Source: an uncultured Lachnospiraceae bacterium
GTDB taxonomy: Bacteria; Bacillota; Clostridia; Lachnospirales; Lachnospiraceae
DNA: 64,000 nt
Direction of reading: 5' to 3'
Assembly (NCBI GenBank): GCA_900549665.1
Contig: URPH01000011.1
Coordinates: 1-64,000 of the forward strand
Under the pieces are notes generated by a model. That model ran no database searches and was not told the DNA's origin. It saw only the letters and a list, made by a program, of their open reading frames with translations. Of the stretch, positions 1-8,552 are shown piece by piece. The translations under genes were made by a program, and so were the position numbers. Numbering within the stretch: position 1 is the first letter of the stretch; every line of letters begins with the position of its first letter.

Positions 1-442
1 AATCAAGCCCTGCATCATCTTCTTGTGAGTAGTCCTCCGGCTTTTCATCCATTTGCTCGATATATTGGATGCTTGGAGCGCATATAATTGCGCCTGCCGA
101 CTCGCCGATCATCAATTTTCCATTTGCCAATTCCTTTTTCAGCAGCCCATCAGTTCCCGTTTTACGGAGCTGGTCCATAAGAAAGAAAGAATTTCCGCCG
201 GTAAAATATATCACATCCGCATCTTCAAAAACAGACTGTATCGTTGAATAAGCCTCCGTTGAAATATCAATTTCAGTTACGATTGCTCCCAACTTTTTGA
301 ATAATTTTCGAGCCGAGCCGACATAACCGGTGTAGCCTTCACGCAGTGAAGCTGTTGGAATAAATGCGACTTTCTTATTTTCAATTTCTTCCTTTATCAG
401 ACTTCCCACACTTGAAAAGTGCGAACATAAAAATAGCTTCAT
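1..442 (-). CDS. Peptidase S51 / dipeptidase E-like protein, C-terminus cut off by window edge
   Basis: Read on the minus strand, an ATG at 442 behind an AAAGGAG site opens a frame that runs off the left edge after 147 codons. The visible protein has the class I glutamine-amidotransferase fold pattern of the S51 family: a phosphate-loop-like YFTGGN stretch at about residues 73-78 and the nucleophile elbow GESAGA near 112, whose serine would be catalytic. Such proteins hydrolyse Asp-X dipeptides or are uncharacterised relatives. The start overlaps a TGA of a short upstream frame (TGATG), hinting at former translational coupling, but that upstream frame is broken (see rejected list). Family call is firm; substrate is unknown because the C-terminal half is missing. 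Confidence 0.8.
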   Translation of the reverse strand, partial: MKLFLCSHFSSVGSLIKEEIENKKVAFIPTASLREGYTGYVGSARKLFKKLGAIVTEIDISTEAYSTIQSVFEDADVIYFTGGNSFFLMDQLRKTGTDGLLKKELANGKLMIGESAGAIICAPSIQYIEQMDEKPEDYSQEDDAGLD

Positions 443-589
443 CAATATTCTCCTTTATAAATTTCGATTGTTTTAATTCTTCTCAGTTCCACCTTCTTGC
501 CCTTCGGACAAGAAGTATCCCTCGCTCAAAGAGCTCGGTCAATTCCAATTTTGTGATATAAATCAAGCATTTCCGCCTCTTTCCAGTCA

Positions 590-1792
590 TTATTTCTCAT
601 CAACGACCTGGAAGATAAAAAACTTCAGATAATAACTCTCATCCGCTGCCCACAAAATCGGATGATCCGGAGCCTGTGTACGAAATTCAATCTGTCTCAA
701 CCGCTTGTGTGTTGCCTTGGCTGCCTCCTTGATCGTCTTTTGCAGCAATTCCTGTGTCATAAAATGAGAGCAGGAACAGCTTGCCAGATATCCTCCGTCT
801 TTGACAAGACGCAGGCCCTGCATATTGATCTCGCGATATCCCTTGATCGCATTTTGGGTAGCCTCTTTTGCCTTGGTAAATGCAGGAGGATCCAGGATCA
901 CAACATCATACTGCTTTCCTTTTGAAACAAGTTTTGGAAGCTCGTCCAAAACATCCGCTGTCCTGAATTTGACTGTTTCATCCAGTCCATTCAGTCTCGC
1001 ATTTTCTCTGGCCTGTTCAATCGCAAAATCCGAAATATCCAGTCCTTCTACTGATTTTGCCCCGGCAATCCCGGCATTTAAGGCAAAGGTTCCCATATGG
1101 GTAAAGCAGTCCAATACATCCTTATCTTTGCAGATGTGGTGCATGGCCTTTCTGTTAAATTTCTGGTCTAAGAAAAAGCCTGTCTTCTGGCCGTTTTCTA
1201 CATCCACCATATAGCGGACACCATTTTCAACGATCTCAACATGCGGATCAAACGCTTCTCCGATAAAGCCCTTATGTAAAGGAAGTCCTTCTTTTTTGCG
1301 CTCCTTGGCATCGCTTCGTTCAAACACTCCACGTACCCGGAAACCATCTGTAAGCATCAGTTCTTTCAGGATATCAACAATCTCTTCCTTAAACTGCATC
1401 ATGCCAAGTGCCAGACACTGTACAACCAGAACATCTTCATATTTATCTACGATCAGTCCCGGCAGCCAGTCTGCCTCACCAAAGATCACACGGCAGCAGC
1501 CAAGATCATCGGGCATCACGGTCTTGCGGTATTCCCACGCATTTTTCACCCGCATAACCAGGAAATCATGATTGATTTCCTGATCCTTTTTACGGGTCAT
1601 CATGCGGATACGGATTTTGGAATTTTGATTGATAAAGCCTTTTCCCATCGGATAGCCATCAAAATCATGGACTTCAACGATATCCCCATTGTGAAAGGCT
1701 CCCATGATCGAATCGATCTCATTGTCAAAGATCCAGCTTCCACCACTTTTTAATAAACGGCCTTCTCCCTTTTTTAACGTTATAATTGACAT
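590..1792 (-). CDS. Class I SAM-dependent rRNA methyltransferase with PUA domain (RlmI-like)
   Basis: A 400-residue protein of the RlmI/YwbD type, which methylates a cytosine (m5C) of 23S rRNA in characterised members. An N-terminal PUA RNA-binding domain covers about residues 1-75. A central RlmI domain carries the conserved GQKTGFFLDQ block at 201-210. The SAM-binding motif I is DCFTHMGTFALNAG at 228-241, motif IV is DPPAF at 301-305, and a CSCS stretch at 339-342 carries the cysteines typical of the family. The length matches the usual ~396 residues. A second, PUA-less methyltransferase of the same superfamily lies at 38.5 kb. The exact target base is inferred from the family and not shown here. 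Confidence 0.88.
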   Translation of the reverse strand: MSIITLKKGEGRLLKSGGSWIFDNEIDSIMGAFHNGDIVEVHDFDGYPMGKGFINQNSKIRIRMMTRKKDQEINHDFLVMRVKNAWEYRKTVMPDDLGCCRVIFGEADWLPGLIVDKYEDVLVVQCLALGMMQFKEEIVDILKELMLTDGFRVRGVFERSDAKERKKEGLPLHKGFIGEAFDPHVEIVENGVRYMVDVENGQKTGFFLDQKFNRKAMHHICKDKDVLDCFTHMGTFALNAGIAGAKSVEGLDISDFAIEQARENARLNGLDETVKFRTADVLDELPKLVSKGKQYDVVILDPPAFTKAKEATQNAIKGYREINMQGLRLVKDGGYLASCSCSHFMTQELLQKTIKEAAKATHKRLRQIEFRTQAPDHPILWAADESYYLKFFIFQVVDEK

Positions 1793-1806
1793 ACTTTTAT
1801 CCTTTT

Positions 1807-1835
1807 TGTATCTGTTTTTATCTGCACTCTGTCAA
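1807..1835 (-). promoter_or_regulatory. Candidate sigma-A promoter for the rRNA methyltransferase
   Basis: TTGACA (1830-1835) and GATACA (1807-1812) are separated by exactly 17 bp, just ahead of the methyltransferase ATG at 1792. The -35 is perfect but the -10 is poor, and the start would leave a very short leader, so this is only a candidate. Confidence 0.4.
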
Positions 1836-1875
1836 AATATAAATAGACGGAATTTGTATCCTCTGATATCACCTC

Positions 1876-3255
1876 TTATTTAGCAAGTAAAAATGCCTCA
1901 TAGCCTCTCTTAGCTTCATACAAATCGGCCTTTGAGGTTGCCTCAAACGGTGCATGCATATTTAATACAGCAACACCGCAGTCAATAACATTCATGCCAT
2001 ACAAAGACAGAATATAGGCAATTGTTCCGCCGCCGCCAAGGTCTACCTTGCCAAGCTCGGCTGTCTGGAAGGAAACCTCTGCATCATCCATGACCTTGCG
2101 GATAAATGCCAGATACTCTGCATTGGCATCGTTGGAACCGGATTTTCCTCTGGAACCGGTAAATTTGTTGAACACCATACCATGACCCAGATAAGCCACA
2201 TTTTTCTTATCAAAGCTGGATGCATAGGTCGGATCAAAGGCAGAGCTTACATCGGATGAAAGCATACGCGAATTAGCGAGACATCTGCGAAGAGACAGCT
2301 CCTTAAATTCACCCAAAAGCTCCATCACCTCTGCTGTCATATTTTCAAAAAATCGAGACTGCATACCGGTTGCTCCCACGCTTCCGATCTCTTCTTTATC
2401 TACCAGGAGACAGCATGCCGTTCTTTCCGGTGTCTCAATGCTCAACATGGCATCCAGAGAGGTAAACGCACATACTCTGTCATCCTGTCCGTATGCCAGT
2501 GTCATACTGCGGTCAAATCCGGCTTCTCTTGCTCTTCCGGCGGGTACGACCTCTATTTCGGCTGAGATAAAATCTTTTTCCTCTACATCATACTGCTCTT
2601 TTAAAATCTTCAGGATACCTGCACAAAATGCATCCTTTTCGGTTCCTTTTAACGGCTTATTGCCCACAATGACATCCAGAGCTTCTCCTTCGATTACCTT
2701 GGTTGCCTTTTTGTCCATCTGTTCAGCGGCAAGATGGATCAGCAGATCAGAAATAAAGAATACCGGATCATCCTCTTCCTCGCCGATATTGACTATGGCT
2801 GTTGTGCCGTCCTTTTTGACAATAACACCGTGCAGAGCTAAAGGAAGTGCTACCCACTGATACTTTTTGATGCCACCATAGTAATGGGTATCCAGATATG
2901 CAAAATCACCATCTTCATACAGAGGATTCTGCTTCACGTCCATACGGGGCGAATCAATGTGTGCGCCAAGGATATTCATGCCTTCTTCCATCGGAGCTTT
3001 GCCAATGTGATACATCACAACGGATTTATCCATGTTGACAGCATATACCTTATCTCCCGACTTGATCTTTTTGCCGTCCTTTAAAATCTTTTCAATCTCA
3101 ACATAGCCTTCATCCTCGATCCGGTTTACGATCTGACTGACACATTCACGCTCTGTCTTGCCCTGATCCAGAAATTGACGATAATCAGCACTTAAGCTTT
3201 CGAGTTCTTTTAACTGTTTCTCGGAATATTTATTCCATATGCTTTCTGTTTTCAT
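1876..3255 (-). CDS. M18 family aminopeptidase
   Basis: A 459-residue zinc aminopeptidase of the M18 family, cytosolic, removing N-terminal (often acidic or neutral) residues from peptides. Visible metal-site motifs are GAHIDSPRMD at 97-106 (first His and Asp), the DD pair at 258-259, the LVDKEEIGSVGATGMQS segment around 284-300 with catalytic and ligand glutamates, and NMHAPFE near the C-terminus supplying the last His. The length is normal for the Clostridial branch. The gene stands alone, with 83 bp to the methyltransferase downstream and a repeat-filled gap upstream. Peptide catabolism or turnover is the likely role. Confidence 0.9.
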   Translation of the reverse strand: MKTESIWNKYSEKQLKELESLSADYRQFLDQGKTERECVSQIVNRIEDEGYVEIEKILKDGKKIKSGDKVYAVNMDKSVVMYHIGKAPMEEGMNILGAHIDSPRMDVKQNPLYEDGDFAYLDTHYYGGIKKYQWVALPLALHGVIVKKDGTTAIVNIGEEEDDPVFFISDLLIHLAAEQMDKKATKVIEGEALDVIVGNKPLKGTEKDAFCAGILKILKEQYDVEEKDFISAEIEVVPAGRAREAGFDRSMTLAYGQDDRVCAFTSLDAMLSIETPERTACCLLVDKEEIGSVGATGMQSRFFENMTAEVMELLGEFKELSLRRCLANSRMLSSDVSSAFDPTYASSFDKKNVAYLGHGMVFNKFTGSRGKSGSNDANAEYLAFIRKVMDDAEVSFQTAELGKVDLGGGGTIAYILSLYGMNVIDCGVAVLNMHAPFEATSKADLYEAKRGYEAFLLAK

Positions 3256-3348
3256 ACACTTATACCTGCCTTTACTTTTTATATTTCAGCTTTCCCATTT
3301 ATCCTGCTGTTAAACCTGATTAATAATATTTTCATCAAAATTATAGCA

Positions 3349-3516
3349 TGATATCAGGGTCAAAAGGTAAAAAGTCGTTCGTGCTTGCACGATAAGACTT
3401 TTGAACTTGGGACCCGCCAAACATGAGAAAGTAGCGATTTACGCAGTAAATCAGCGGATTTCGAATGTTTGAGAATTGCGGGAGCTGCTTTGCAGCGGAG
3501 CAATTTGTGGATATCA
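3349..3516. repeat. Full copy (168 bp) of a dispersed three-hairpin intergenic element
   Basis: Bounded by TGATATCAGG on the left and TGGATATCA on the right, which are imperfect inverted repeats. Stem I spans GGGTC (3357-3361) to GACCC (3411-3415), with inner arms AAAAGTC/GACTTTT and CGTGC/GCACG closing on a two-base TT loop. Stem II is GATTTAC (3436-3442) with GTAAATC (3446-3452). Stem III is GCTGC/GCAGC (3484-3488, 3492-3496) with outer ATTG/CAAT. The same plan, with different paired bases, recurs at 47334-47506, and fragments lie at 3517-3582 and 15489-15534. No coding frame is evident. It fills most of the 396-bp gap between the M18 and SDR genes. Confidence 0.75.
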
Positions 3517-3582
3517 AGTCAGGGGCAAAAGGTCAAAAAGTCATTCGTGCCTGCACGATAAGACTTTTGAACTTGGGACCCT
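3517..3582. repeat. Partial second copy of the dispersed element (stem I only)
   Basis: Directly abutting the full copy, 3517-3582 repeats its first hairpin nearly base for base: AAAAGGTCAAAAAGTC, then CGTGC..GCACG and GACTTTTGAACTTGGGACCC. The remaining two hairpins are absent. It may be a truncated tandem insertion or one half of a nested insertion. Confidence 0.75.
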
Positions 3583-3584
3583 AA

Positions 3585-3602
3585 CATCAATATATATTGA
3601 TG
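3585..3602. other. 18-bp perfect palindrome upstream of the SDR gene
   Basis: CATCAATATATATTGATG at 3585-3602 reads identically on both strands. It lies 50 bp upstream of the SDR start, directly after the repeat fragment. It could be an operator or the scar of an insertion; nothing in the sequence decides between them. Confidence 0.5.
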
Positions 3603-3651
3603 CCGCCGGAAGTCACAGATATTTCCGCGCATCAGTTTGGAGGCAATACAA

Positions 3652-4371
3652 ATGAATCAGAGCGCATTCATTACAGGTGCATCCAGAGGCATAGGCCGCG
3701 CTATTGCCAGGGAGCTGGCAGCGCAGGGTTACGATCTGTATCTGGTCTGCAAAAACAACCCTGCTCTTTTACTGGATCTGCAGGATGAACTCACACAGCA
3801 TTATCCGGTAAGCATCACCTGCTTTACCGGGGATGTAGCTTCTCCTTCCTTTATAAAGGAATGTTTTTCAAAAATCGGGCATCTGGATGTACTGGTCAAC
3901 AATGCCGGTATTTCCTATGTAGGACTTTTGACGGATATGTCGGAAAAAGACTGGGACAATGTCCTCTCCACCAATTTATCCTCCGCCTTTTATACTGCCA
4001 GACAGGCTATACCGCTTATGTTAAAAGAGCACAGCGGACAGATCATCAACATTTCCTCGGTCTGGGGCAATGTCGGTGCATCCACGGAGGTGGCCTATTC
4101 AGCCTCCAAGGGTGGGCTCAATGCATTTACCAAAGCTTTAGCCAAAGAGCTTGCTCCCAGCAACATCCGGGTCAATGCCATTGCCTGCGGCATCATTGAT
4201 ACGGATATGAATCATTGTTTTACACAGGAAGAAATCAATTCTATAATAGAAGAAATTCCCGCAGACCGGCTCGGCACTTCACAGGAAGTGGCCCGGATGG
4301 TACTGCAGGTCATCAACAGTCCCGCCTATCTGACCGGACAGATCATCACTCTTGACGGTGGATGGCAATAG
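3652..4371 (+). CDS. SDR family oxidoreductase (FabG/YmfI-like)
   Basis: A 240-residue classical short-chain dehydrogenase using NAD(P)H. It has the cofactor motif TGASRGIG at 8-15, NNAG at 83-86, and catalytic Ser135/136, Tyr149 and Lys153 in YSASK. The ATG at 3652 is chosen because GGAGG lies 8 bp upstream; a TTG at 3637 would overlap that site. The block SSVWGNVGASTEVAYSASK and the GIIDTDMN segment resemble the YmfI subfamily (elongation factor P 5-aminopentanone reductase) more than housekeeping FabG, so EF-P modification is a plausible job, but generic 3-oxoacyl-ACP reductase activity cannot be excluded. It is followed 10 bp later by the DHH phosphoesterase, implying one transcript. Confidence 0.82.
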   Translation: MNQSAFITGASRGIGRAIARELAAQGYDLYLVCKNNPALLLDLQDELTQHYPVSITCFTGDVASPSFIKECFSKIGHLDVLVNNAGISYVGLLTDMSEKDWDNVLSTNLSSAFYTARQAIPLMLKEHSGQIINISSVWGNVGASTEVAYSASKGGLNAFTKALAKELAPSNIRVNAIACGIIDTDMNHCFTQEEINSIIEEIPADRLGTSQEVARMVLQVINSPAYLTGQIITLDGGWQ

Positions 4372-4381
4372 GAGAATACAC

Positions 4382-5362
4382 ATGGATTTCATTGATTACA
4401 TTCAAAAATATAAAGGACAGCATGTTTTTATACAGACGCACAATTTCCCGGATCCGGACGCTTTAGGCAGCGCTTACGGTCTGCGCAGTCTTCTTTTGCA
4501 CTATGACGTGGATACCACGCTCTGCTATGACGGACGCATCGATAAGCTGAGCACCCGCAAGATCATGGAAGTATTTGATATGCATATTTATTCCAAGGAT
4601 CAGTTAAAGGATATGGATGAAAACAGTCCCATCATTCTGGTAGACAGTCAGAAGGATGCAGGAAATGTTACGGATCTGATCGGAGACGAGGTCGCATGCA
4701 TCGATCATCATCCTACCATCACAGATATTGATTATGAATATAAAGAGGTCAGACTTGTCGGCTCCTGTTGTACGTTGATTGCCGAATATTTTAAAAAATA
4801 TGAGATCACTCCGGATGTCAAAACGGCTACCGTCCTGCTCTATGGTCTGAAAATGGATACCAACAATTTTACACGTGGTGTGACCGCTGAGGATATCGAC
4901 ATTTATGCATACCTTTTCCAATATGCGGATATGGCTCTGCTCAACCGCGTCGCTTCCAACACGCTGGAATTTTCCGATCTGTCTGCCTATGGCGCTGTCT
5001 TTAAGACCATCCAGGTATTTGACCGGACCGGCATTGCTTATATTCCGTTTCCGTGTCCGGATGCTTTGATCGCAATGACCTCCGACTTTATCCTGTCTCT
5101 GGAAAATGTAGATTTCGTCATTATTTATGCCAAAAGGGACAATGACTGGAAGTTTTCTGTCCGCAGTGAGACTCCTTCCATGGATGCCGGTGAGATCATC
5201 CATGAAGCTTTGCTCGGCATCGGAAACGGCGGTGGACATGCCTCCATGGCCGGCGGCATGATTGCCAAAGAAAATCTGTATCTGCTTGGCTCCAAGCCGG
5301 ACAACCGAATCTGCGAACTGTTTTTAGATACGATCAAAAGACTGCAGGAGGAGGACGGTTAA
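4382..5362 (+). CDS. DHH/DHHA1 phosphoesterase (NrnA-like)
   Basis: A 326-residue DHH-superfamily protein. Manganese-binding motifs are NFPDPDALGS (Asp24, Asp26), VDSQ (Asp88), the signature DHH at 108-110, and Asp159. The C-terminal DHHA1 substrate-binding motif GGGHASMAGG is at 283-292. NrnA-type members degrade nano-RNAs, pAp or cyclic-dinucleotide linear products in the cytosol; which of these applies here is not visible. The start is the ATG at 4382 with AGGAG upstream. The 3' end overlaps the convergent GH3-GH25 gene by 4 bp, leaving no room for a separate terminator. Confidence 0.87.
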   Translation: MDFIDYIQKYKGQHVFIQTHNFPDPDALGSAYGLRSLLLHYDVDTTLCYDGRIDKLSTRKIMEVFDMHIYSKDQLKDMDENSPIILVDSQKDAGNVTDLIGDEVACIDHHPTITDIDYEYKEVRLVGSCCTLIAEYFKKYEITPDVKTATVLLYGLKMDTNNFTRGVTAEDIDIYAYLFQYADMALLNRVASNTLEFSDLSAYGAVFKTIQVFDRTGIAYIPFPCPDALIAMTSDFILSLENVDFVIIYAKRDNDWKFSVRSETPSMDAGEIIHEALLGIGNGGGHASMAGGMIAKENLYLLGSKPDNRICELFLDTIKRLQEEDG

Positions 5363-7401
5363 TCTATGTAATGATTGAGGTCAACCGCTCCTTTAATCCC
5401 GCTTACCGATCCGCAATTGGAATACTGCCACATCTGATATCCCCCGGCATATGCCGGTTCTACCTCATGCTCATAGTCGGCGACCCATACTTTTATTCCC
5501 GAAAGTGCCGACAGATCCAGAGTTTTCTCACGCAAAGCCGCAACATCATAATAGACCATCGGTTCATATCCGGCTTCCTGTATTTTTTTGCAGAAAGCCT
5601 GTGCTAACTCTGTACGTTCTGCCGTATTCAGCGCATTGGAGCGCTTGTCCACACTGTTATTGTATTCCAGGTCATATGCCACAGGCAGCTCCAATGTCTC
5701 ATTTTTTAATATACCCAGCACATATAAAGCCTCTTCCTCTGCTTCGGATATGTTTTGAGCCTCGGAATGGAAATAGACACCTGTTTTCAGGCCTGCCGCC
5801 TTTGCACCTTTCAGATTTTTGGAAAAATTCTTGTCCGTATTGAGGCTGCCTTCTGCTCCATAGCCCCGGAATCCCAGACGGATCATGGCACCCTTTATTC
5901 CACCGTCGGCGACCTTTGTCCAGTCAACATTTCCCTGATAGGCAGAGACATCGATCATGGGTGTATAGTTGACGTTCTGTTCGGATTTTTCGTCGCTTGC
6001 TTTATCACTATTTGCTTTATCGCCATTTGTCTTGTCGCTGTTTGCTTTGTTATTGTCTATCTCCTGACGATATATTCCACTCTCCTGCTGCCACAAAAGC
6101 TTGGCATGCACGATCCGCAGCAGGGATTCATCCAGTCTGTCCTCCGATATGCTTCCATCCTGCACCGCCTGCATCATACCATCTGCCGCCTCTTGAAAAT
6201 CAGCCGGCATCAGCAAAAGATCCGCTCCTGCCGTAAAAGCCCTGACACATGCTTCGGAAGATGAATACTTTTGCGTGATTGCACCCATATTGAGGGCATC
6301 CGTCACGATCAGGCCATCATAGCCAAGATCTGTCCGCAAAATCTCACGAACCATCTTTTCCGATAAAGATGCCGGTGTATCGTCTCCTGTGACAGTCGGC
6401 AGAGAAATATGTCCCACCATCACAACATCAATACCATAATCGCCAGCCTTTTGAAACGGCACCCATTCCGACTGCATCAGCTCATCATAGCTTTTTTGTG
6501 TATAGGCAAATCCATCATGGGTATCCTGTGCAACCGCACCATGTCCCGGAAAATGCTTGAAGGTACTCATCACATCATGCTCATGCAACCCATCAGAATA
6601 AGCCTTGGCTAACTCGGATACCTGCTGTGGATCAGATCCAAAGGATCTTTTACCGATTGCCACATCCGCTTCATTGGTCCGCACATCCGCATCCGGTGCG
6701 AAATCCAGATTAAAGCCCAGATCCTGCAAATAGGATCCGATATACTCTCCCGCCTTATAAGCCTCATCTACCTGTGTGATATCCTGCATATCGCCGACAT
6801 TGTCTACACCAAACGATGAATTGGAAGCGATCCGTGTCACTTTTCCGCCTTCTTCATCCACACATAAAAGCAATGGCAGCTCCTGCGTTTCCAAAGCATA
6901 GTCCTGCGTGTTGGCAAGCATGATCTTTGTCTGCTCCTTATCCGTGAGATTTTTGGCAAAATAAACAAGACCTCCCACAGGATAATCGATAAGAGACTTT
7001 CTTGTCTGTTCTCCGGCAGCCACTGCCGGGTTAGCACCGGTTAACGCATCCGGTGTAACGATAAAAAGCTGATAGACTTTTTCTTCCAAAGTCATATCAG
7101 CAATCATCTGCTGCGCGCTCAGTAAAACGGTATCAACCGGCTCTTCCTGTTCTTCTATAACCCCGGTCCCATTCTGAGATAAATTTTCTTCAACCGGCAC
7201 GGCTTCCTCTTCCACTCCGGCTTCCGAAACAGTCTCCTGTCCATCCGGGCTCTGACTGCCATTCTCCAAGGCCTGCTGCCTCCGGTACTTTTGGATCGTC
7301 GAAAATCCCCATACACACAAAAAACCAAGTCCCAAAACAAGTAATAATGCGACCGAAATATAAAGTATTCGCTCCAGTTGGTGTTTGCGGCGTTTATTCA
7401 T
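5359..7401 (-). CDS. Membrane-anchored GH3 (NagZ-type)-GH25 (muramidase) fusion
   Basis: A 680-residue two-enzyme wall hydrolase. It has a short basic cytoplasmic tail, one membrane segment at about 12-33, an acidic spacer to about 92, a GH3 beta-N-acetylhexosaminidase domain at about 95-440, a hydrophilic Asn/Lys/Asp linker of degenerate repeats at 447-475, and a GH25 lysozyme domain at 480-680. The NagZ signature KHFPGHG is at 282-288 with DTH at 293-295, and the nucleophile is Asp368 in VTDALNM. In GH25, IDVSAYQG supplies Asp484 and YDLEY supplies Asp577 and Glu579. Both active sites look intact, so one chain could cut both the GlcNAc and MurNAc linkages of the glycan strand outside the membrane. 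The ATG at 7401 overlaps the end of the methyltransferase gene; an upstream frame start at 7455 lies inside it and is unlikely. Confidence 0.88.
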   Translation of the reverse strand: MNKRRKHQLERILYISVALLLVLGLGFLCVWGFSTIQKYRRQQALENGSQSPDGQETVSEAGVEEEAVPVEENLSQNGTGVIEEQEEPVDTVLLSAQQMIADMTLEEKVYQLFIVTPDALTGANPAVAAGEQTRKSLIDYPVGGLVYFAKNLTDKEQTKIMLANTQDYALETQELPLLLCVDEEGGKVTRIASNSSFGVDNVGDMQDITQVDEAYKAGEYIGSYLQDLGFNLDFAPDADVRTNEADVAIGKRSFGSDPQQVSELAKAYSDGLHEHDVMSTFKHFPGHGAVAQDTHDGFAYTQKSYDELMQSEWVPFQKAGDYGIDVVMVGHISLPTVTGDDTPASLSEKMVREILRTDLGYDGLIVTDALNMGAITQKYSSSEACVRAFTAGADLLLMPADFQEAADGMMQAVQDGSISEDRLDESLLRIVHAKLLWQQESGIYRQEIDNNKANSDKTNGDKANSDKASDEKSEQNVNYTPMIDVSAYQGNVDWTKVADGGIKGAMIRLGFRGYGAEGSLNTDKNFSKNLKGAKAAGLKTGVYFHSEAQNISEAEEEALYVLGILKNETLELPVAYDLEYNNSVDKRSNALNTAERTELAQAFCKKIQEAGYEPMVYYDVAALREKTLDLSALSGIKVWVADYEHEVEPAYAGGYQMWQYSNCGSVSGIKGAVDLNHYID

Positions 7402-8518
7402 GAATCTGATTCTCCTGCTCCTTCTGCTTGCGGTATGCTTCACGGATGTCTTCAATCGAAATCAGTCCGGCATCACGTTTTACATACCAGTTTAAGAAAC
7501 CATTCAGTCTCCGTGCTTTGACGCCCTTTATATTGGCGGCAAGGCTGTGCATATCCACACTTTTTCCTTTATATAAAAGCTTTCCGTCAGACTGCAGCTT
7601 TCCGCCCTTCGTTCCATCTTTTAAATAAAAATATTCGTTTTCCACAAAAAATCCATCCCGGATCATGTCCGGCACACTGACCTTCAACGGTTTTTTATCA
7701 AAAACCGCATGTGCGATATCGCTGTCCTCAAACGTTTCGCCGTCGATCCTTTTTTTGCCATATTCATAATATCTTTTTTCACGCTCGATCATCAGATATT
7801 TACGTCCAAGTCTCTTGGCAATGGCACCTGTTGTCATGGTTCCTCCAAACGGATCCATGACCATATCCCCGACATTGGAAGATATCGCTATGATCCGATA
7901 CAGCAGTTCCTCCGGCTTTTGTGTCGTATGAAGCTTCTCCCCATTGTCATCCTTTAAACGTTCGTTGCCGGAGCACACGGCAATCTTCCATACAGACCCC
8001 ATCTGCTTGCGCGTTCCGTCTGCAAACGCTTCGTCATCCACATTGTCACGGTTTAATTCCTTGGCCGTTTTATAATGAAAGGTAAATTTGGACTTTTTGC
8101 TCTTTGTCGCCCAGATCAGGGTCTCATGGCTGTTGTTTAGCCGCGTTCCTTTAAAATTGGGCGTCGGATTCTTTTTGTGCCATACAATATCATTGATAAG
8201 CCAGAAGCCGATATCCTGCATAATGGCACCGATCGTATAAATGCACTGCATGCCGCCGATGACCCAGATAGATCCATCCGGTTTGAGCACCCGGTAACAT
8301 TCGCTGAGCCACTCCCTTGTAAAAGCCTCATAATCCTTGAGACTTTCAAACTGATCCCACTCATCCATGCAGCCGTCAAAATCGGCGCCTTCCACACGCT
8401 GCAATACGCCCTCGACACGCATCCAGTACGGTGGATCTGCAAAGATCAGATCCACACAGCCATCATCCAGCTTTTTCATTTCCTCTATAGAATTTCCATT
8501 TATAATTTTGCTATCCAT
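7394..8518 (-). CDS. HinfI-like DNA adenine methyltransferase (beta class)
   Basis: A 374-residue DNA methyltransferase with the beta-class order: catalytic DPPY at 28-31 comes first, and the SAM-binding motif DPFGG (222-226) comes late, preceded by TQKP at 199-202. DPPY favours N6-adenine as product. The C-terminal 100 residues contain the NEYFYLKDG..GKLQSDGKLLYKG..SLAANIKG pattern of the extra DNA-recognition domain of M.HinfI/CcrM. Those enzymes recognise GANTC, so GANTC is the favoured but unproven target. It follows the restriction endonuclease gene by 34 bp on the same strand, forming a type II system; its last codons overlap the GH3-GH25 start. Confidence 0.88.
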   Translation of the reverse strand: MDSKIINGNSIEEMKKLDDGCVDLIFADPPYWMRVEGVLQRVEGADFDGCMDEWDQFESLKDYEAFTREWLSECYRVLKPDGSIWVIGGMQCIYTIGAIMQDIGFWLINDIVWHKKNPTPNFKGTRLNNSHETLIWATKSKKSKFTFHYKTAKELNRDNVDDEAFADGTRKQMGSVWKIAVCSGNERLKDDNGEKLHTTQKPEELLYRIIAISSNVGDMVMDPFGGTMTTGAIAKRLGRKYLMIEREKRYYEYGKKRIDGETFEDSDIAHAVFDKKPLKVSVPDMIRDGFFVENEYFYLKDGTKGGKLQSDGKLLYKGKSVDMHSLAANIKGVKARRLNGFLNWYVKRDAGLISIEDIREAYRKQKEQENQIHE

Positions 8519-8552
8519 TCTTTAACCTGCTTACTTTTTAGACTTCATCTTT

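Noticed and set aside
481..515. CTTCTTG..CAAGAAG inverted repeat near 500-522
   Set aside because: The arms pair but no T-run follows on either strand, so it is not a terminator; it may be a chance repeat within the decayed frame.
443..600. Possible small ORF MRNNDWKEAEMLDLYHKIGI.. between the S51 gene and the rRNA methyltransferase
   Set aside because: It starts inside the methyltransferase end and meets an in-frame TGA after 24 codons; the rest of the frame reaches a TGA overlapping the S51 ATG. It may be a broken gene, but the evidence is too thin to call one.
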